17,387 bases of DNA from Nitrososphaerales archaeon TH5894 (GTDB lineage: Archaea; Thermoproteota; Nitrososphaeria; Nitrososphaerales; Nitrososphaeraceae): contig JAATVK010000029.1 of assembly GCA_014523485.1 (NCBI GenBank), positions 1 to 17,387 on the forward strand, in the 5' to 3' direction. Below are positions 1-6,621 of this stretch, one piece after another (position 1 is the first letter of the stretch; the number at the start of each line of letters is the position of its first letter). A program made the position numbers and the translations under genes. Under the pieces are notes generated by a model, which saw nothing but the letters and a program-made list of their open reading frames with translations, made no database searches and was not told the DNA's origin.

Positions 1-72
1 TGTAATTAAAACTACTTTGTAAAGTTTTTTATACAATTGATGTAATGGATAGTGATCGGAATAACCTTTGAA

Positions 73-690
73 TTAAGCTTCTAATAATACTTCGGAGTTT
101 TTAGCTACAAGTTCATTTTTCTTTGACAGATATTTAGTATTATGATTTATGCTAATAGGTATTTCTGGAAGTTTTGACTTTGTTTCTTCTTCCATGATAT
201 TTTGTGCTTCATTAAGAATTTCGAGTGCATCAGAATTAACTGGGATAGAGATATGATGGATATCCACATTCACATTTGCCTGCATCAACACATCTGATGT
301 TAATGTTGACATCTCAGAAATAATACTAGAAGCAACGGGAACGGTTCTATTTATATCATCCTTAATTTCATTAATTGTTTCGATCATGGGATTAATAGTA
401 TCAAGAATTTCAGCAAATTCTGATACTGTAGAAAATCTTATTACTATGACTTCTAAACTCATCAATAGTTTTTGAGTTGTACATTTGATTTTTCTAATCT
501 GTGCTAATTCATTTGCTAATACTTTTGCACGTACTTTATCACCATTTCTTAAATTGTTAATGACTTTATTATTTAAGTCAACTTCTAAAGTATTAAATCG
601 GCTATCCATTATCCTCAGCTTTGCAAGTTGATTGTTAACAACAGTACTTGCATTAGAGAGTTTTGTCTTTAACTGAGGATACTTATCCAT
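73..690 (-). CDS. ESCRT-III (Snf7/CdvB-like) protein
   Basis: This 205-aa helical protein is probably an ESCRT-III homologue of the CdvB type, a filament-forming protein that remodels or cuts membrane in archaeal division. The N-terminal half (about residues 5-115) is strongly charged, amphipathic and helical with no membrane segment, as in the Snf7 core, and includes a basic stretch around residues 46-68. After a linker comes a proline-containing motif, LPEIPI (174-179). It resembles the MIM2 motif with which CdvB binds the MIT domain of the Cdv ATPase. The tail (180-205) is short and polar. The start is the ATG at 690 with AT-rich promoter-like DNA upstream. No cdvA or cdvC (Vps4) is beside it, so this may be one of the extra CdvB paralogues that Nitrososphaerota carry rather than the main division protein. 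The family call rests on overall pattern and the MIM2-like motif. Confidence 0.7.
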   Translation of the reverse strand: MDKYPQLKTKLSNASTVVNNQLAKLRIMDSRFNTLEVDLNNKVINNLRNGDKVRAKVLANELAQIRKIKCTTQKLLMSLEVIVIRFSTVSEFAEILDTINPMIETINEIKDDINRTVPVASSIISEMSTLTSDVLMQANVNVDIHHISIPVNSDALEILNEAQNIMEEETKSKLPEIPISINHNTKYLSKKNELVAKNSEVLLEA

Positions 691-800
691 AATTTTTTAA
701 TAAAATAATAGAATGTTAAGGTTATAGTTAATCTAACTAGACAAATTGATTTCATAAATTTTAGTTCTATTTGATAAATTAACTTAAATGAATAGTGAGG

Positions 801-1187
801 TCAAAGTTTTTTCAAGACTAATCCATGTTTTTCGTCAAACCCCTGAACATTAACCTTTGATCCAATAGGTAAATCTGATGGTTTTTTAATATTAGGTAAA
901 AATCCCGAAGCGCGAACTAAAATATCATCGAGAGTAAAAACAACCCAAGCATAACTATCTACATCCTCAAATCCTTCAGGAGGAACTGTATGAATAGTAA
1001 AGGTAGTTACATAACCACTGCCGGGATATTCAATTATATTAAAATTTTTACCATGACATTTTTCACAATACAATATCGTAGCGAGCATTATTGTGCTACA
1101 ATCTTTACATTTCCTTGTTAATATCTTGGAATTCTTCGCAGATGCAATAAATTTCTGTCTAACGCTTATACTTTTAGGATTTTTCAA
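801..1187 (-). CDS. DUF35 Zn-ribbon/OB-fold acyl-CoA-associated protein
   Basis: This 128-aa protein has the DUF35 layout: a short N-terminal helix, a rubredoxin-like zinc ribbon with C27-x2-C30 and C41-x2-C44, then an OB-fold (about 50-128) containing a GSGYVTTFTI strand typical of the family. In archaea these proteins bind thiolase and, in some lineages, HMG-CoA synthase, and channel acetoacetyl-CoA between them. The gene lies 6 nt after the thiolase stop on the same strand, so the two are almost certainly co-transcribed and probably form a complex. The start is TTG at 1187. A GGTGA Shine-Dalgarno-like sequence lies in the last codons of the thiolase gene, about 10 nt upstream, and supports this start. 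The specific partner function is inferred from family and neighbour. Confidence 0.88.
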   Translation of the reverse strand: MKNPKSISVRQKFIASAKNSKILTRKCKDCSTIMLATILYCEKCHGKNFNIIEYPGSGYVTTFTIHTVPPEGFEDVDSYAWVVFTLDDILVRASGFLPNIKKPSDLPIGSKVNVQGFDEKHGLVLKKL

Positions 1188-1193
1188 TGTGGT

Positions 1194-2351
1194 TTAATTC
1201 ACCTTTTTAAATATATGCACAGCAGCACTAGCACCAGTCGCTCCAAAATTATGAGTTAGGGCAATTTCTGCATCGTTAATAGTTCTTTCTCCAGCCTGTC
1301 CAGAGAACTGTTCAAAAACTTCAACAATTTGACCAATTCCAGTAGCTCCTATAGGATGACCTTTTGATTTCAATCCTCCTGATGGATTAATTGGAATCTT
1401 TCCTTTTCTGGAAGTAGCTCCATCTCTAATTTCTCTAGCAGCTTTACCTTTCGGGAAAAAACCGAGATCTTCCACGTCTATAATCTCTGCAATTGTAAAA
1501 CAATCATGAACTTCAGCAAAGTCGACATCATGAGCAGATATTCCAGCCATTTTATAGGCTTGTTTAGCAGCAATAACTGTACCGGGAATAGTTGATATAT
1601 CATTTCTACCTTGAACTGCAGCAGGAGAACCTCCTCTACCCGATCCAATAACCTGAACATAAGGTTTTCCACTTTTTTTTGCAAAATTTTCATTACAGAG
1701 AATTACAGCAGAGGCTCCATCTGAAAAAGGACAACAATCATATAATTTTAATGGAGAAGCAACTACAGGTGAATTAAGCACATCTTCAACTGTTATCTTC
1801 TTCCTTACATGGGCCTTAGGATTTAATAATCCATTTTCATGGTTTTTTACAGCAACATGAGCCAGATCTTCTTCATTCGCTTTATACTTAGTCATATATG
1901 CTCGAGCAATTGAAGCAAACAAGCCAGGGAATGAAGCACCATTTCCGCCTTCGTAAAAGAAATCTGAACAATAAGAAAATAGAGTAGTACTCTGATTTGT
2001 TCCCGTATGAGTTACTTTTTCCACCCCTAGAGCCAATACGCAATCGTAAAATCCAGCACGTATATTTGCAAATGCTTCCCTAAACATCACAGAACCAGAT
2101 CCACATGCTGATTCAATAGTCAAACCCGGAACATGTGAAATTCCTAAATTGCTCATAATTACTGGAGCCATATGTACTTGTTTATCGGCAACCCCAAAAA
2201 CATTTGAAAGATATCCAGCTTGAATATCTCTAGGTGATATTCCTGCCGATTCAATTGCATCAACTGAGGCCGCAAGAGCTATTTCTATGATATCTTCATT
2301 AAGCCTACCATATTTGGTACTACCAGCGCCTAAAATACAGACATTTTCCAC
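1194..2351 (-). CDS. Thiolase (acetyl-CoA C-acetyltransferase, SCP2-type)
   Basis: This 385-aa thiolase-fold enzyme probably interconverts two acetyl-CoA and acetoacetyl-CoA, or cleaves another 3-oxoacyl-CoA. The nucleophilic cysteine is C83 in ESACGSGS, followed by the EVHD motif with H282 and by GHPIGATG with H332. The C-terminal motif is HNFGATG, lacking the second catalytic Cys (CxG) of classical biosynthetic thiolases. This places it in the SCP2-type group common in archaea. In ammonia-oxidising archaea such enzymes are candidates for the last step of the 3-hydroxypropionate/4-hydroxybutyrate CO2-fixation cycle and for entry into the mevalonate pathway, and the sequence alone cannot choose between these. 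The start is GTG at 2351, since no in-frame ATG lies nearby. A TATA box sits about 46 nt upstream. The DUF35 partner follows directly. Confidence 0.9.
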   Translation of the reverse strand: MENVCILGAGSTKYGRLNEDIIEIALAASVDAIESAGISPRDIQAGYLSNVFGVADKQVHMAPVIMSNLGISHVPGLTIESACGSGSVMFREAFANIRAGFYDCVLALGVEKVTHTGTNQSTTLFSYCSDFFYEGGNGASFPGLFASIARAYMTKYKANEEDLAHVAVKNHENGLLNPKAHVRKKITVEDVLNSPVVASPLKLYDCCPFSDGASAVILCNENFAKKSGKPYVQVIGSGRGGSPAAVQGRNDISTIPGTVIAAKQAYKMAGISAHDVDFAEVHDCFTIAEIIDVEDLGFFPKGKAAREIRDGATSRKGKIPINPSGGLKSKGHPIGATGIGQIVEVFEQFSGQAGERTINDAEIALTHNFGATGASAAVHIFKKVN

Positions 2352-2396
2352 AACATAAATTATGGGCTAGATTATAAAAACTTTAGACAACTCAGG

Positions 2397-2404
2397 TATA
2401 TAAA
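2397..2404 (-). promoter_or_regulatory. TATA box for the thiolase-DUF35 unit
   Basis: On the minus strand this reads TTTATATA, a perfect match to the core of the archaeal TATA box. It lies 46-53 nt before the GTG start of the thiolase. Transcription starting about 25 nt downstream would leave a 5' leader of roughly 20 nt. The location and motif are seen; the transcription start is inferred. Confidence 0.6.
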
Positions 2405-2520
2405 GATCATATTGGTTAGGAAATATAGGAATTTATATTTATTAATTTATATTTATCATCAATTTATACTGAGGTTTAATGATTGTAAGTATTTATTAAA
2501 GTTATAAAAATATAAAATGG

Positions 2521-2625
2521 ATGAAGAAAGATTTTAAAAGAACTCATGCTTATAGTGAAAAGAGATCTGGTAGCAAAAAGTTTGCGAAATTAGAGAGAAG
2601 AATGCGAAAAAAACCGAAATACTAA
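2521..2625 (+). CDS. Small basic protein, 34 aa (hypothetical)
   Basis: A 34-codon frame starts MKKDFKRTHAY and ends RRMRKKPKY. The product is extremely basic, with about half its residues Lys or Arg, has no hydrophobic segment, and looks like a nucleic-acid-binding or ribosome-associated peptide. A TATA-like run (2491-2500, atttattaaa) lies about 26 nt before the ATG, the spacing expected for a leaderless archaeal mRNA. A second ATG at 2517 is in another frame and hits a stop after six codons. I do not recognise a named family. Such short Lys/Arg-rich proteins do occur in Nitrososphaerota, but AT-rich DNA also produces lysine-rich frames by chance, so this is a moderate call. Confidence 0.45.
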   Translation: MKKDFKRTHAYSEKRSGSKKFAKLERRMRKKPKY

Positions 2626-2659
2626 AGAAGTATTCCTAGTTTTTACGATAAAAAAATAA

Positions 2660-2800
2660 ATAAATAAGCAATTTATAATAATTAGTCTGAATAAAAATAG
2701 GGAAATTAGAAACAAAGTTACAAAAAAAGGAATTATTTTAACTGCATTGATTATCATTGGAGTTATATGCGCAAGTTTTATTGTTTATTTTGTACCATAA
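2660..2800 (+). pseudogene. Possible relic of a membrane-anchored protein N-terminus
   Basis: This open stretch has no ATG and encodes a basic segment (NKNREIRNKVTKK) followed by one hydrophobic helix (GIILTALIIIGVICASFIVYF) ending in VP and a TAA stop. The combination resembles the N-terminal signal-anchor of thaumarchaeal membrane proteins, which usually continue past the conserved Pro with a soluble domain. Here a stop follows immediately, and the downstream DNA in this frame carries further stops. It could be a decayed gene, a tiny membrane peptide with a non-AUG start, or chance. The resemblance is from memory and unverified. Confidence 0.22.
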
Positions 2801-2801
2801 A

Positions 2802-2897
2802 TTAATAATGGTATTCAAATATGATTAACTCATCGTTGAATATTTTAGATTCACGATTATGTTCCCTTACTTTACCAACGAAATTGATTAGTTTAAA
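2802..2897 (-). pseudogene. Possible OB-fold gene fragment
   Basis: On the minus strand, between an upstream TGA and a TAA stop, 31 codons read FKLINFVGKVREHNRESKIF followed by NDELIIFEYHY. The VGKVRE...N-x-x-x-K-I-F-N-x-E pattern looks like the last strands of an OB-fold in nucleic-acid-binding proteins of the RPA type. There is no start codon and no open frame upstream, so if real this is only the 3' remnant of a gene. It is convergent with the membrane-anchor relic that ends at 2800, two nucleotides away. Chance similarity cannot be excluded. Confidence 0.2.
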
Positions 2898-2969
2898 TCA
2901 ATAGTAAACATGAAAATTTGAATAATAAAAAAATTGTAATATTTTAACAGTGTACTAGAGCAAATACAA

Positions 2970-3034
2970 ATAAAATATTATTGATATACAAAATAATGTA
3001 CAATTTTTCGATTGTATAAAAAATAATATTTTAT
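2970..3034. repeat. AT-rich inverted repeat with nested hairpin
   Basis: A perfect 13-bp inverted repeat (ATAAAATATTATT at 2970-2982 against its complement at 3022-3034) encloses a second stem, TGTACAAT/ATTGTATA (2997-3004 with 3011-3018, one G-U pair), around a TTTTCG loop. The stems are offset by an asymmetric internal loop of 14 and 3 nt. It lies in non-coding DNA between the relic region and the tRNA. It could be a cruciform, a transcript hairpin, or a remnant of a small mobile element. No target-site duplication is obvious. Confidence 0.5.
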
Positions 3035-3297
3035 GATTTTAAATACAAGTATTAACCTCCTAGTAAAGTATTGGTTTAGAACCTATTTCGAGAAATATTA
3101 CAAGTCATGTGAGAATCTACCGGGTATGAGTGAATTACATATTTAAAATATCATAATAGTTATTCATTCATTGCATATGAATTTCAGACGAAATACAACT
3201 GAAGAAGGAATACAATATAATGAATTTATAAAATAAAACAATATCTAATTGAGTTGAATAATTGAATAATGGTCGACAGTATTTAGACACCTAAGTA

Positions 3298-3394
3298 TGG
3301 CGCCGGGAGAGGGATTCGAACCCTCGAGACCTTGCAGTCACAAGCTTTCTTGACAATTCCAGGCTTGCGCCCTACCAGGCTAGGCTACCCCGGC
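3298..3394 (-). tRNA. tRNA-Ser(GGA), with apparent 10-nt intron and encoded CCA
   Basis: Reading leftward from 3394, the acceptor strand GCCGGGG pairs with TCCCGGC (one G-U), the discriminator is G at 3301, and CCA is encoded at 3298-3300. The D arm has the usual GG in its loop. The T arm is a perfect GAGGG-TTCGAAT-CCCTC (complement of 3308-3324). The anticodon stem CAAGC/GCTTG (3363-3367 with 3341-3345) is perfect. Between this stem and the T arm is a 15-nt long variable arm with a GAC/GTC stem. A long variable arm plus G73 indicates Ser. The anticodon loop is 17 nt. Removing 10 nt after position 37 leaves CTGGAAA with anticodon GGA (complement of 3358-3360). The gene stands alone. Family and arms are certain; the intron boundaries are inferred. 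Confidence 0.9.
3347..3356 (-). other. Putative tRNA intron at canonical 37/38 position
   Basis: The excess 10 nt in the anticodon loop of tRNA-Ser read TTGTCAAGAA. Excision between positions 37 and 38, the standard archaeal site, restores a normal 7-nt loop. Ten nucleotides is at or below the short end of archaeal tRNA introns, and I cannot draw a convincing bulge-helix-bulge around it. The intron contains a CAAG that could compete with the 5' stem strand for CTTG of the 3' strand. Shifting the boundaries by one or two nucleotides gives the same mature loop. Confidence 0.45.
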
Positions 3395-3532
3395 AGTAAG
3401 TCATATTAAATTATAATAAAAGAATAAAGTGGAAAATATAATCTATTGGATAACATTTTCTAATGTTAATTTTGGCAAAATAATTCCTTATGATAAAATA
3501 AAAATAAGGTATCAGGAATTTTTCTATTGATA

Positions 3533-3691
3533 ATGAATAGTGCAGAAATTTCTCATTATTGTAAAAGAAACAACCATGTTGAATGTCCTGATTGTATGTG
3601 TAAATGTCATATACCAGGAACAATGGAAAATCTTGCCAAAAATATTGCTAAATTAGATAAAAAGACTCCTGGTATAGGAGAAACTATTTAA
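3533..3691 (+). CDS. Cys-rich putative zinc-binding small protein, 52 aa
   Basis: This 52-codon frame has an ATG start and a normal amino-acid mix. The N-terminal half holds H8, C10, H15, C18, C21, C23, C25 and H26, arranged as HYC...H..CPDCMCKCH. This is dense enough to bind one zinc ion or a metal cluster. The C-terminal half (29-52) is a short lysine-rich amphipathic helix ending PGIGETI. Random AT-rich DNA rarely gives five Cys and three His in 19 residues, so I take it as a real gene of unknown function. An A/T-rich box (3492-3507) lies about 26 nt upstream, as for a leaderless mRNA. It lies alone between tRNA-Ser and cbf5, convergent with the latter. Confidence 0.65.
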   Translation: MNSAEISHYCKRNNHVECPDCMCKCHIPGTMENLAKNIAKLDKKTPGIGETI

Positions 3692-3762
3692 TTTAATTCG
3701 CAATCCGGAAAGTTTTACCTGGTTATTTCAATCGAATTGAGTATCTTACTATTTATAAATTA

Positions 3763-4758
3763 CTAACGCCAACCTTTAGGATACGTATTTGGTTTCATAA
3801 TGAGTCGCTTCATGGTAAAAGAAATACCATTTTTAGTAGAAACTATTTCATTTATATTCATAAGAGACTGGGCTAGTCCTACTATTTCTCCTTTTAAAGT
3901 GTATATAGCTACCAAATCATCCTTTTGAATGGATGGTGAAATTTCAGAAATTCCTGGGATGGCTAGTTGTGCACCGTGACAAAGAGCATCTACTGCTGTA
4001 TCTCTAATAACAACTGTTGAGAGTTCCTTAAAGCATATCTCAACAGGCTTTATCATATTCCTAAGATTTTCCTCCTCATTTTTCTGCTTATACAGATAAA
4101 AAGCATTGTACAAATCATGAAGTTTGATTAGACCGTCCCTTTCAAAGAAATGACTGACTCGAGTACGACGAAGTTCAACCATAGTAGCTCCGGAACCCAT
4201 AATCTCTCCAATATCGTAAATTAATTTTCTTATATATGTCCCAGCTTGACATAATATTCGAAGAAGAATAAGTTTTTCGTTTTCTTCGACATATTCTATT
4301 TCGTGAATTCTACGTATTCGTGTCATTCTCTTTACTGATGATCGCTGTGGAGGCCGTTGATATATATCGCCATGAAATTCCGATAATACTTTTTCAAGGA
4401 GGCCTCTATCAAAGTTGGAGTGAAATCGAGCAATGGAATAATATTCTTTTGGTCCTAATAATAAAATTGAGAGTGCTTTAGTACTTTCCCCCAATCCCAT
4501 TGGTAGTAAACCTGTAGCCCCTGGGTCTAATGTCCCGCTATGGCCTGATTTATCTATATTCAATATTCTTTTGACCCAGGATGCCACTTCATGACTAGTA
4601 GGACCTGATGGCTTATCTATCAATACTAAACCATAATCAAATAATATTGGGATGGGTCGATCATATGGATAATAACCATATCTATCATCCGTTACACTTT
4701 CTGATAATTGAATTAAATTATCAAATTGAATGAGATTTTTATTACGTTTTAAATCCAT
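3763..4758 (-). CDS. cbf5: Archaeal Cbf5, H/ACA RNP pseudouridine synthase
   Basis: This 331-aa protein is Cbf5 (dyskerin/TruB family), the catalytic subunit of archaeal H/ACA RNPs that convert uridine to pseudouridine in rRNA. It also acts guide-independently at tRNA position 55. LIDKPSGPTS (about 46-55) is followed by the catalytic motif SGTLDPGATG, with the nucleophilic aspartate D78. The TruB core runs to about residue 230 and includes AGTYIRKLIYDIG. A C-terminal PUA domain (about 250-331) follows and binds the ACA tail or CCA end. The length is typical for archaea. The start is ATG at 4758. It is the last gene of the ribosomal-SecY-kinase run, separated from cmk by a 70-nt AT-rich gap that shows no gene. 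This neighbourhood is conserved in many archaea. Confidence 0.95.
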   Translation of the reverse strand: MDLKRNKNLIQFDNLIQLSESVTDDRYGYYPYDRPIPILFDYGLVLIDKPSGPTSHEVASWVKRILNIDKSGHSGTLDPGATGLLPMGLGESTKALSILLLGPKEYYSIARFHSNFDRGLLEKVLSEFHGDIYQRPPQRSSVKRMTRIRRIHEIEYVEENEKLILLRILCQAGTYIRKLIYDIGEIMGSGATMVELRRTRVSHFFERDGLIKLHDLYNAFYLYKQKNEEENLRNMIKPVEICFKELSTVVIRDTAVDALCHGAQLAIPGISEISPSIQKDDLVAIYTLKGEIVGLAQSLMNINEIVSTKNGISFTMKRLIMKPNTYPKGWR

Positions 4759-4828
4759 TGTTAAAAATATTATTTATAGAATATTAATAATTTTAATCAT
4801 TATTATAATTAAAAAATGTAAATTTGAC

Positions 4829-5419
4829 CTAAATACGTAAATGTTTAACTATTTTTTTTGATATTAAAAGTAGCGAATCAAGATTTAGTAAATCGGTATC
4901 CAAAACAAAATCAAAAACAGAAAGATCTTTTCCAAACTCATATCCATATAAATTATTATAGATACGTACATTATTATCATCGCGTTGTTGAATCACATCT
5001 CTTGCGTGTTTAAGGTTCAAATTATCTCTTTTTGCCATTCTTTTAATTCTGTTACTTCTTGACCCCTTTAACCAGATTTTAATTGATTCTGGAACTAACC
5101 ATGGCAATGTATAACTAGTCACTACAACTTTTCCCATTCTAACTATTTCTACCAATTTCCTATCTACTTCAATATCAAAATAAGGGTTTGATTCTCTCTC
5201 TTCCATGAAATTTTTTGCTTCCTCAGTATCCCACCAATCATTTCCAGATACTAAGTAACCTTTCTCTGCAGCCAAGATTTTTAATACATCTCCACCATTG
5301 TAATGTTTGTACCCAAACTCTTTGGCCAATTCTGTAGCAATAGTGGTTTTACCTACTGCTGGCCAACCAGATATTACAATACCATTTAATATTTTATTTT
5401 TATAACTAGATGTAACCAA
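4829..5419 (-). CDS. cmk: Archaeal cytidylate (CMP/dCMP) kinase
   Basis: This 196-aa P-loop kinase is of the archaeal Cmk type and phosphorylates CMP or dCMP with ATP. The Walker A loop GWPAVGKTT is at residues 18-26, followed by a Y-x-x-GDVLK segment at about 40-48. A LID-like Arg/Lys-rich stretch (R-x-x-RIKRMAKRD, about 120-131) and an R-D-x-x-x-x-x-x-x-NLYGYEFG tail are characteristic of CMP kinases. No membrane segment is seen. The start is TTG at 5419, one nucleotide after the DUF106 stop, so the pair is translationally linked. The only nearby ATG (in ATGACATAA) is out of frame. Placement between the DUF106 gene and cbf5 matches the usual archaeal order and supports Cmk over a shikimate-type or adenylate kinase. 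Confidence 0.87.
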   Translation of the reverse strand: MVTSSYKNKILNGIVISGWPAVGKTTIATELAKEFGYKHYNGGDVLKILAAEKGYLVSGNDWWDTEEAKNFMEERESNPYFDIEVDRKLVEIVRMGKVVVTSYTLPWLVPESIKIWLKGSRSNRIKRMAKRDNLNLKHARDVIQQRDDNNVRIYNNLYGYEFGKDLSVFDFVLDTDLLNLDSLLLISKKIVKHLRI

Positions 5420-5420
5420 T

Positions 5421-6020
5421 TTATGTCATACTAGGAAGTGAGGTTTTGGTTAACTTGGCGACAAGGCCACTAGTTCCCAATGAGGTAATAAGAAACCAAC
5501 CCCATAAAAAAACTTCACCAGGGATATTGCATACACCTTTGGGCTGACCATTTTCATCAATGGCAGTATCTAATTTAACATTTTCCTCTGTACACATTAT
5601 GTACGGGATCTGCAGTGGTGAAATAGCCACAGTTTGTCCAAAAATAGATGGAAATACAAGAATCCAGAGCATAAATGAAGGTATCATATAAAGCATCATA
5701 GGTCGCATTTGTTGTTGTTGCATTTCTAAACTCATTTTATTAACATAGGCTTGCTTTTTCTTTAACTCGTTAATTCTAACTTTATCCTGTTTTCTAATAG
5801 CATCGGTGTATTCTTTTCTCCATTCATTTGTTTCTTTCATCACTTTTGATAGTCTATCAATATCAGTAGTTTTTTTTCGCAGAATCGCGAACGCAAAATT
5901 TAGACCAATAGAGATTAGAGCAGCTACAATCATAGCAGAAAATAGATCTGGAAAGATTGGATGTTTAGTATATGTTGGAGTAAGTCCAGGAATTTGTAAA
6001 ATAAGATCACCTAAATACAT
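5421..6020 (-). CDS. DUF106 (EMC3/TMCO1, Oxa1-superfamily) membrane protein
   Basis: This 199-aa integral membrane protein of the DUF106 family is the archaeal member of the Oxa1/YidC/EMC3/TMCO1 superfamily, thought to help insert membrane proteins next to the SecY channel. Predicted transmembrane segments lie at about 28-47, 108-127 and 165-188. Between the first two is a long charged coiled coil (about 52-103) facing the cytoplasm, with a Met/Gln-rich end (QQQQMRPMMLYMIPS), the hallmark of the family. The start is ATG at 6020. It ends one nucleotide before the cmk start and begins 16 nt after adk. Being in the same run as secY fits a role in co-translational membrane insertion. The function is inferred from the superfamily. 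Confidence 0.88.
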   Translation of the reverse strand: MYLGDLILQIPGLTPTYTKHPIFPDLFSAMIVAALISIGLNFAFAILRKKTTDIDRLSKVMKETNEWRKEYTDAIRKQDKVRINELKKKQAYVNKMSLEMQQQQMRPMMLYMIPSFMLWILVFPSIFGQTVAISPLQIPYIMCTEENVKLDTAIDENGQPKGVCNIPGEVFLWGWFLITSLGTSGLVAKLTKTSLPSMT

Positions 6021-6036
6021 ATTACATGTCTTTTTT

Positions 6037-6621
6037 TCATGTGTCCAATATTAATGAAACCATTTTTTGAGTACAATCTGTCACAGCACCCTCATGATTC
6101 GCAAGAATTTTAAATGGAGCACCTGATATGATTGAACAGCAAGAAATTAGCATCTTTGACACGTCAATTTCATTCTTTATAGAATCCATTGATATTATAT
6201 CTCTCTCTCTGGAAGAGTCATTTTGTCTTCTATGATAAATTTCTTCAGGATTTGCAATTAATAATATCAGATTAGTTGGTTTTAGATGATTTAATAATTC
6301 TAGAGGTAATCCAGGATAATATCCTTCTTTAGTGGTTATAAATAAATGTGTATCAATTATTGTTACATCTGATTCTATTTTTGAAATTTTATTGGCAGCA
6401 AGATTTTGCAATTTTTTCTGATCTTCAATAGAAAGGCGACGTATTTCATCTCTATTTTTAATTTTTAACTTAGTTGCTTCTTCTAACATTATTTTTCCAA
6501 ATTCTGCCAAATTAATTTTTATTCCTTCTTCTTCTAGTGAACTTTTAACACCAGAAACGATAGTGGTTTTACCAACTCCTGGTATTCCAACCACTACGAC
6601 ACGTTTAGTCCTTTCTACCAA
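6037..6621 (-). CDS. adkA: Archaeal-type adenylate kinase
   Basis: This 194-aa adenylate kinase of the archaeal AdkA family catalyses ATP + AMP = 2 ADP. The Walker A loop is GIPGVGKTT (12-20), followed by an AMP-binding region and IDTHLFI (about 90-96). The LID-equivalent segment has RRQNDSSRERD (about 130-140). It has no zinc-binding LID, unlike bacterial Adk, and the usual archaeal length of about 190-195 aa. The start is TTG at 6621, inside the 3' end of secY (17-nt overlap). A later GTG would remove the first beta strand just before the P-loop, so TTG is preferred. Its position directly after secY is conserved in many archaea. Overlap on one side and a short gap on the other point to one polycistronic message. 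Confidence 0.93.
   Translation of the reverse strand: MVERTKRVVVVGIPGVGKTTIVSGVKSSLEEEGIKINLAEFGKIMLEEATKLKIKNRDEIRRLSIEDQKKLQNLAANKISKIESDVTIIDTHLFITTKEGYYPGLPLELLNHLKPTNLILLIANPEEIYHRRQNDSSRERDIISMDSIKNEIDVSKMLISCCSIISGAPFKILANHEGAVTDCTQKMVSLILDT

Noticed and set aside
2821..2904. 27-codon plus-strand ORF
   Set aside because: Too short, with no promoter or ribosome-binding signal, and it lies opposite a more protein-like minus-strand fragment.
3411..3623. 70-codon minus-strand frame rich in Phe/Tyr/Ile
   Set aside because: It lies antisense to the convincing Cys-rich small gene, starts near the tRNA 5' end, and has the composition of translated AT-rich DNA.
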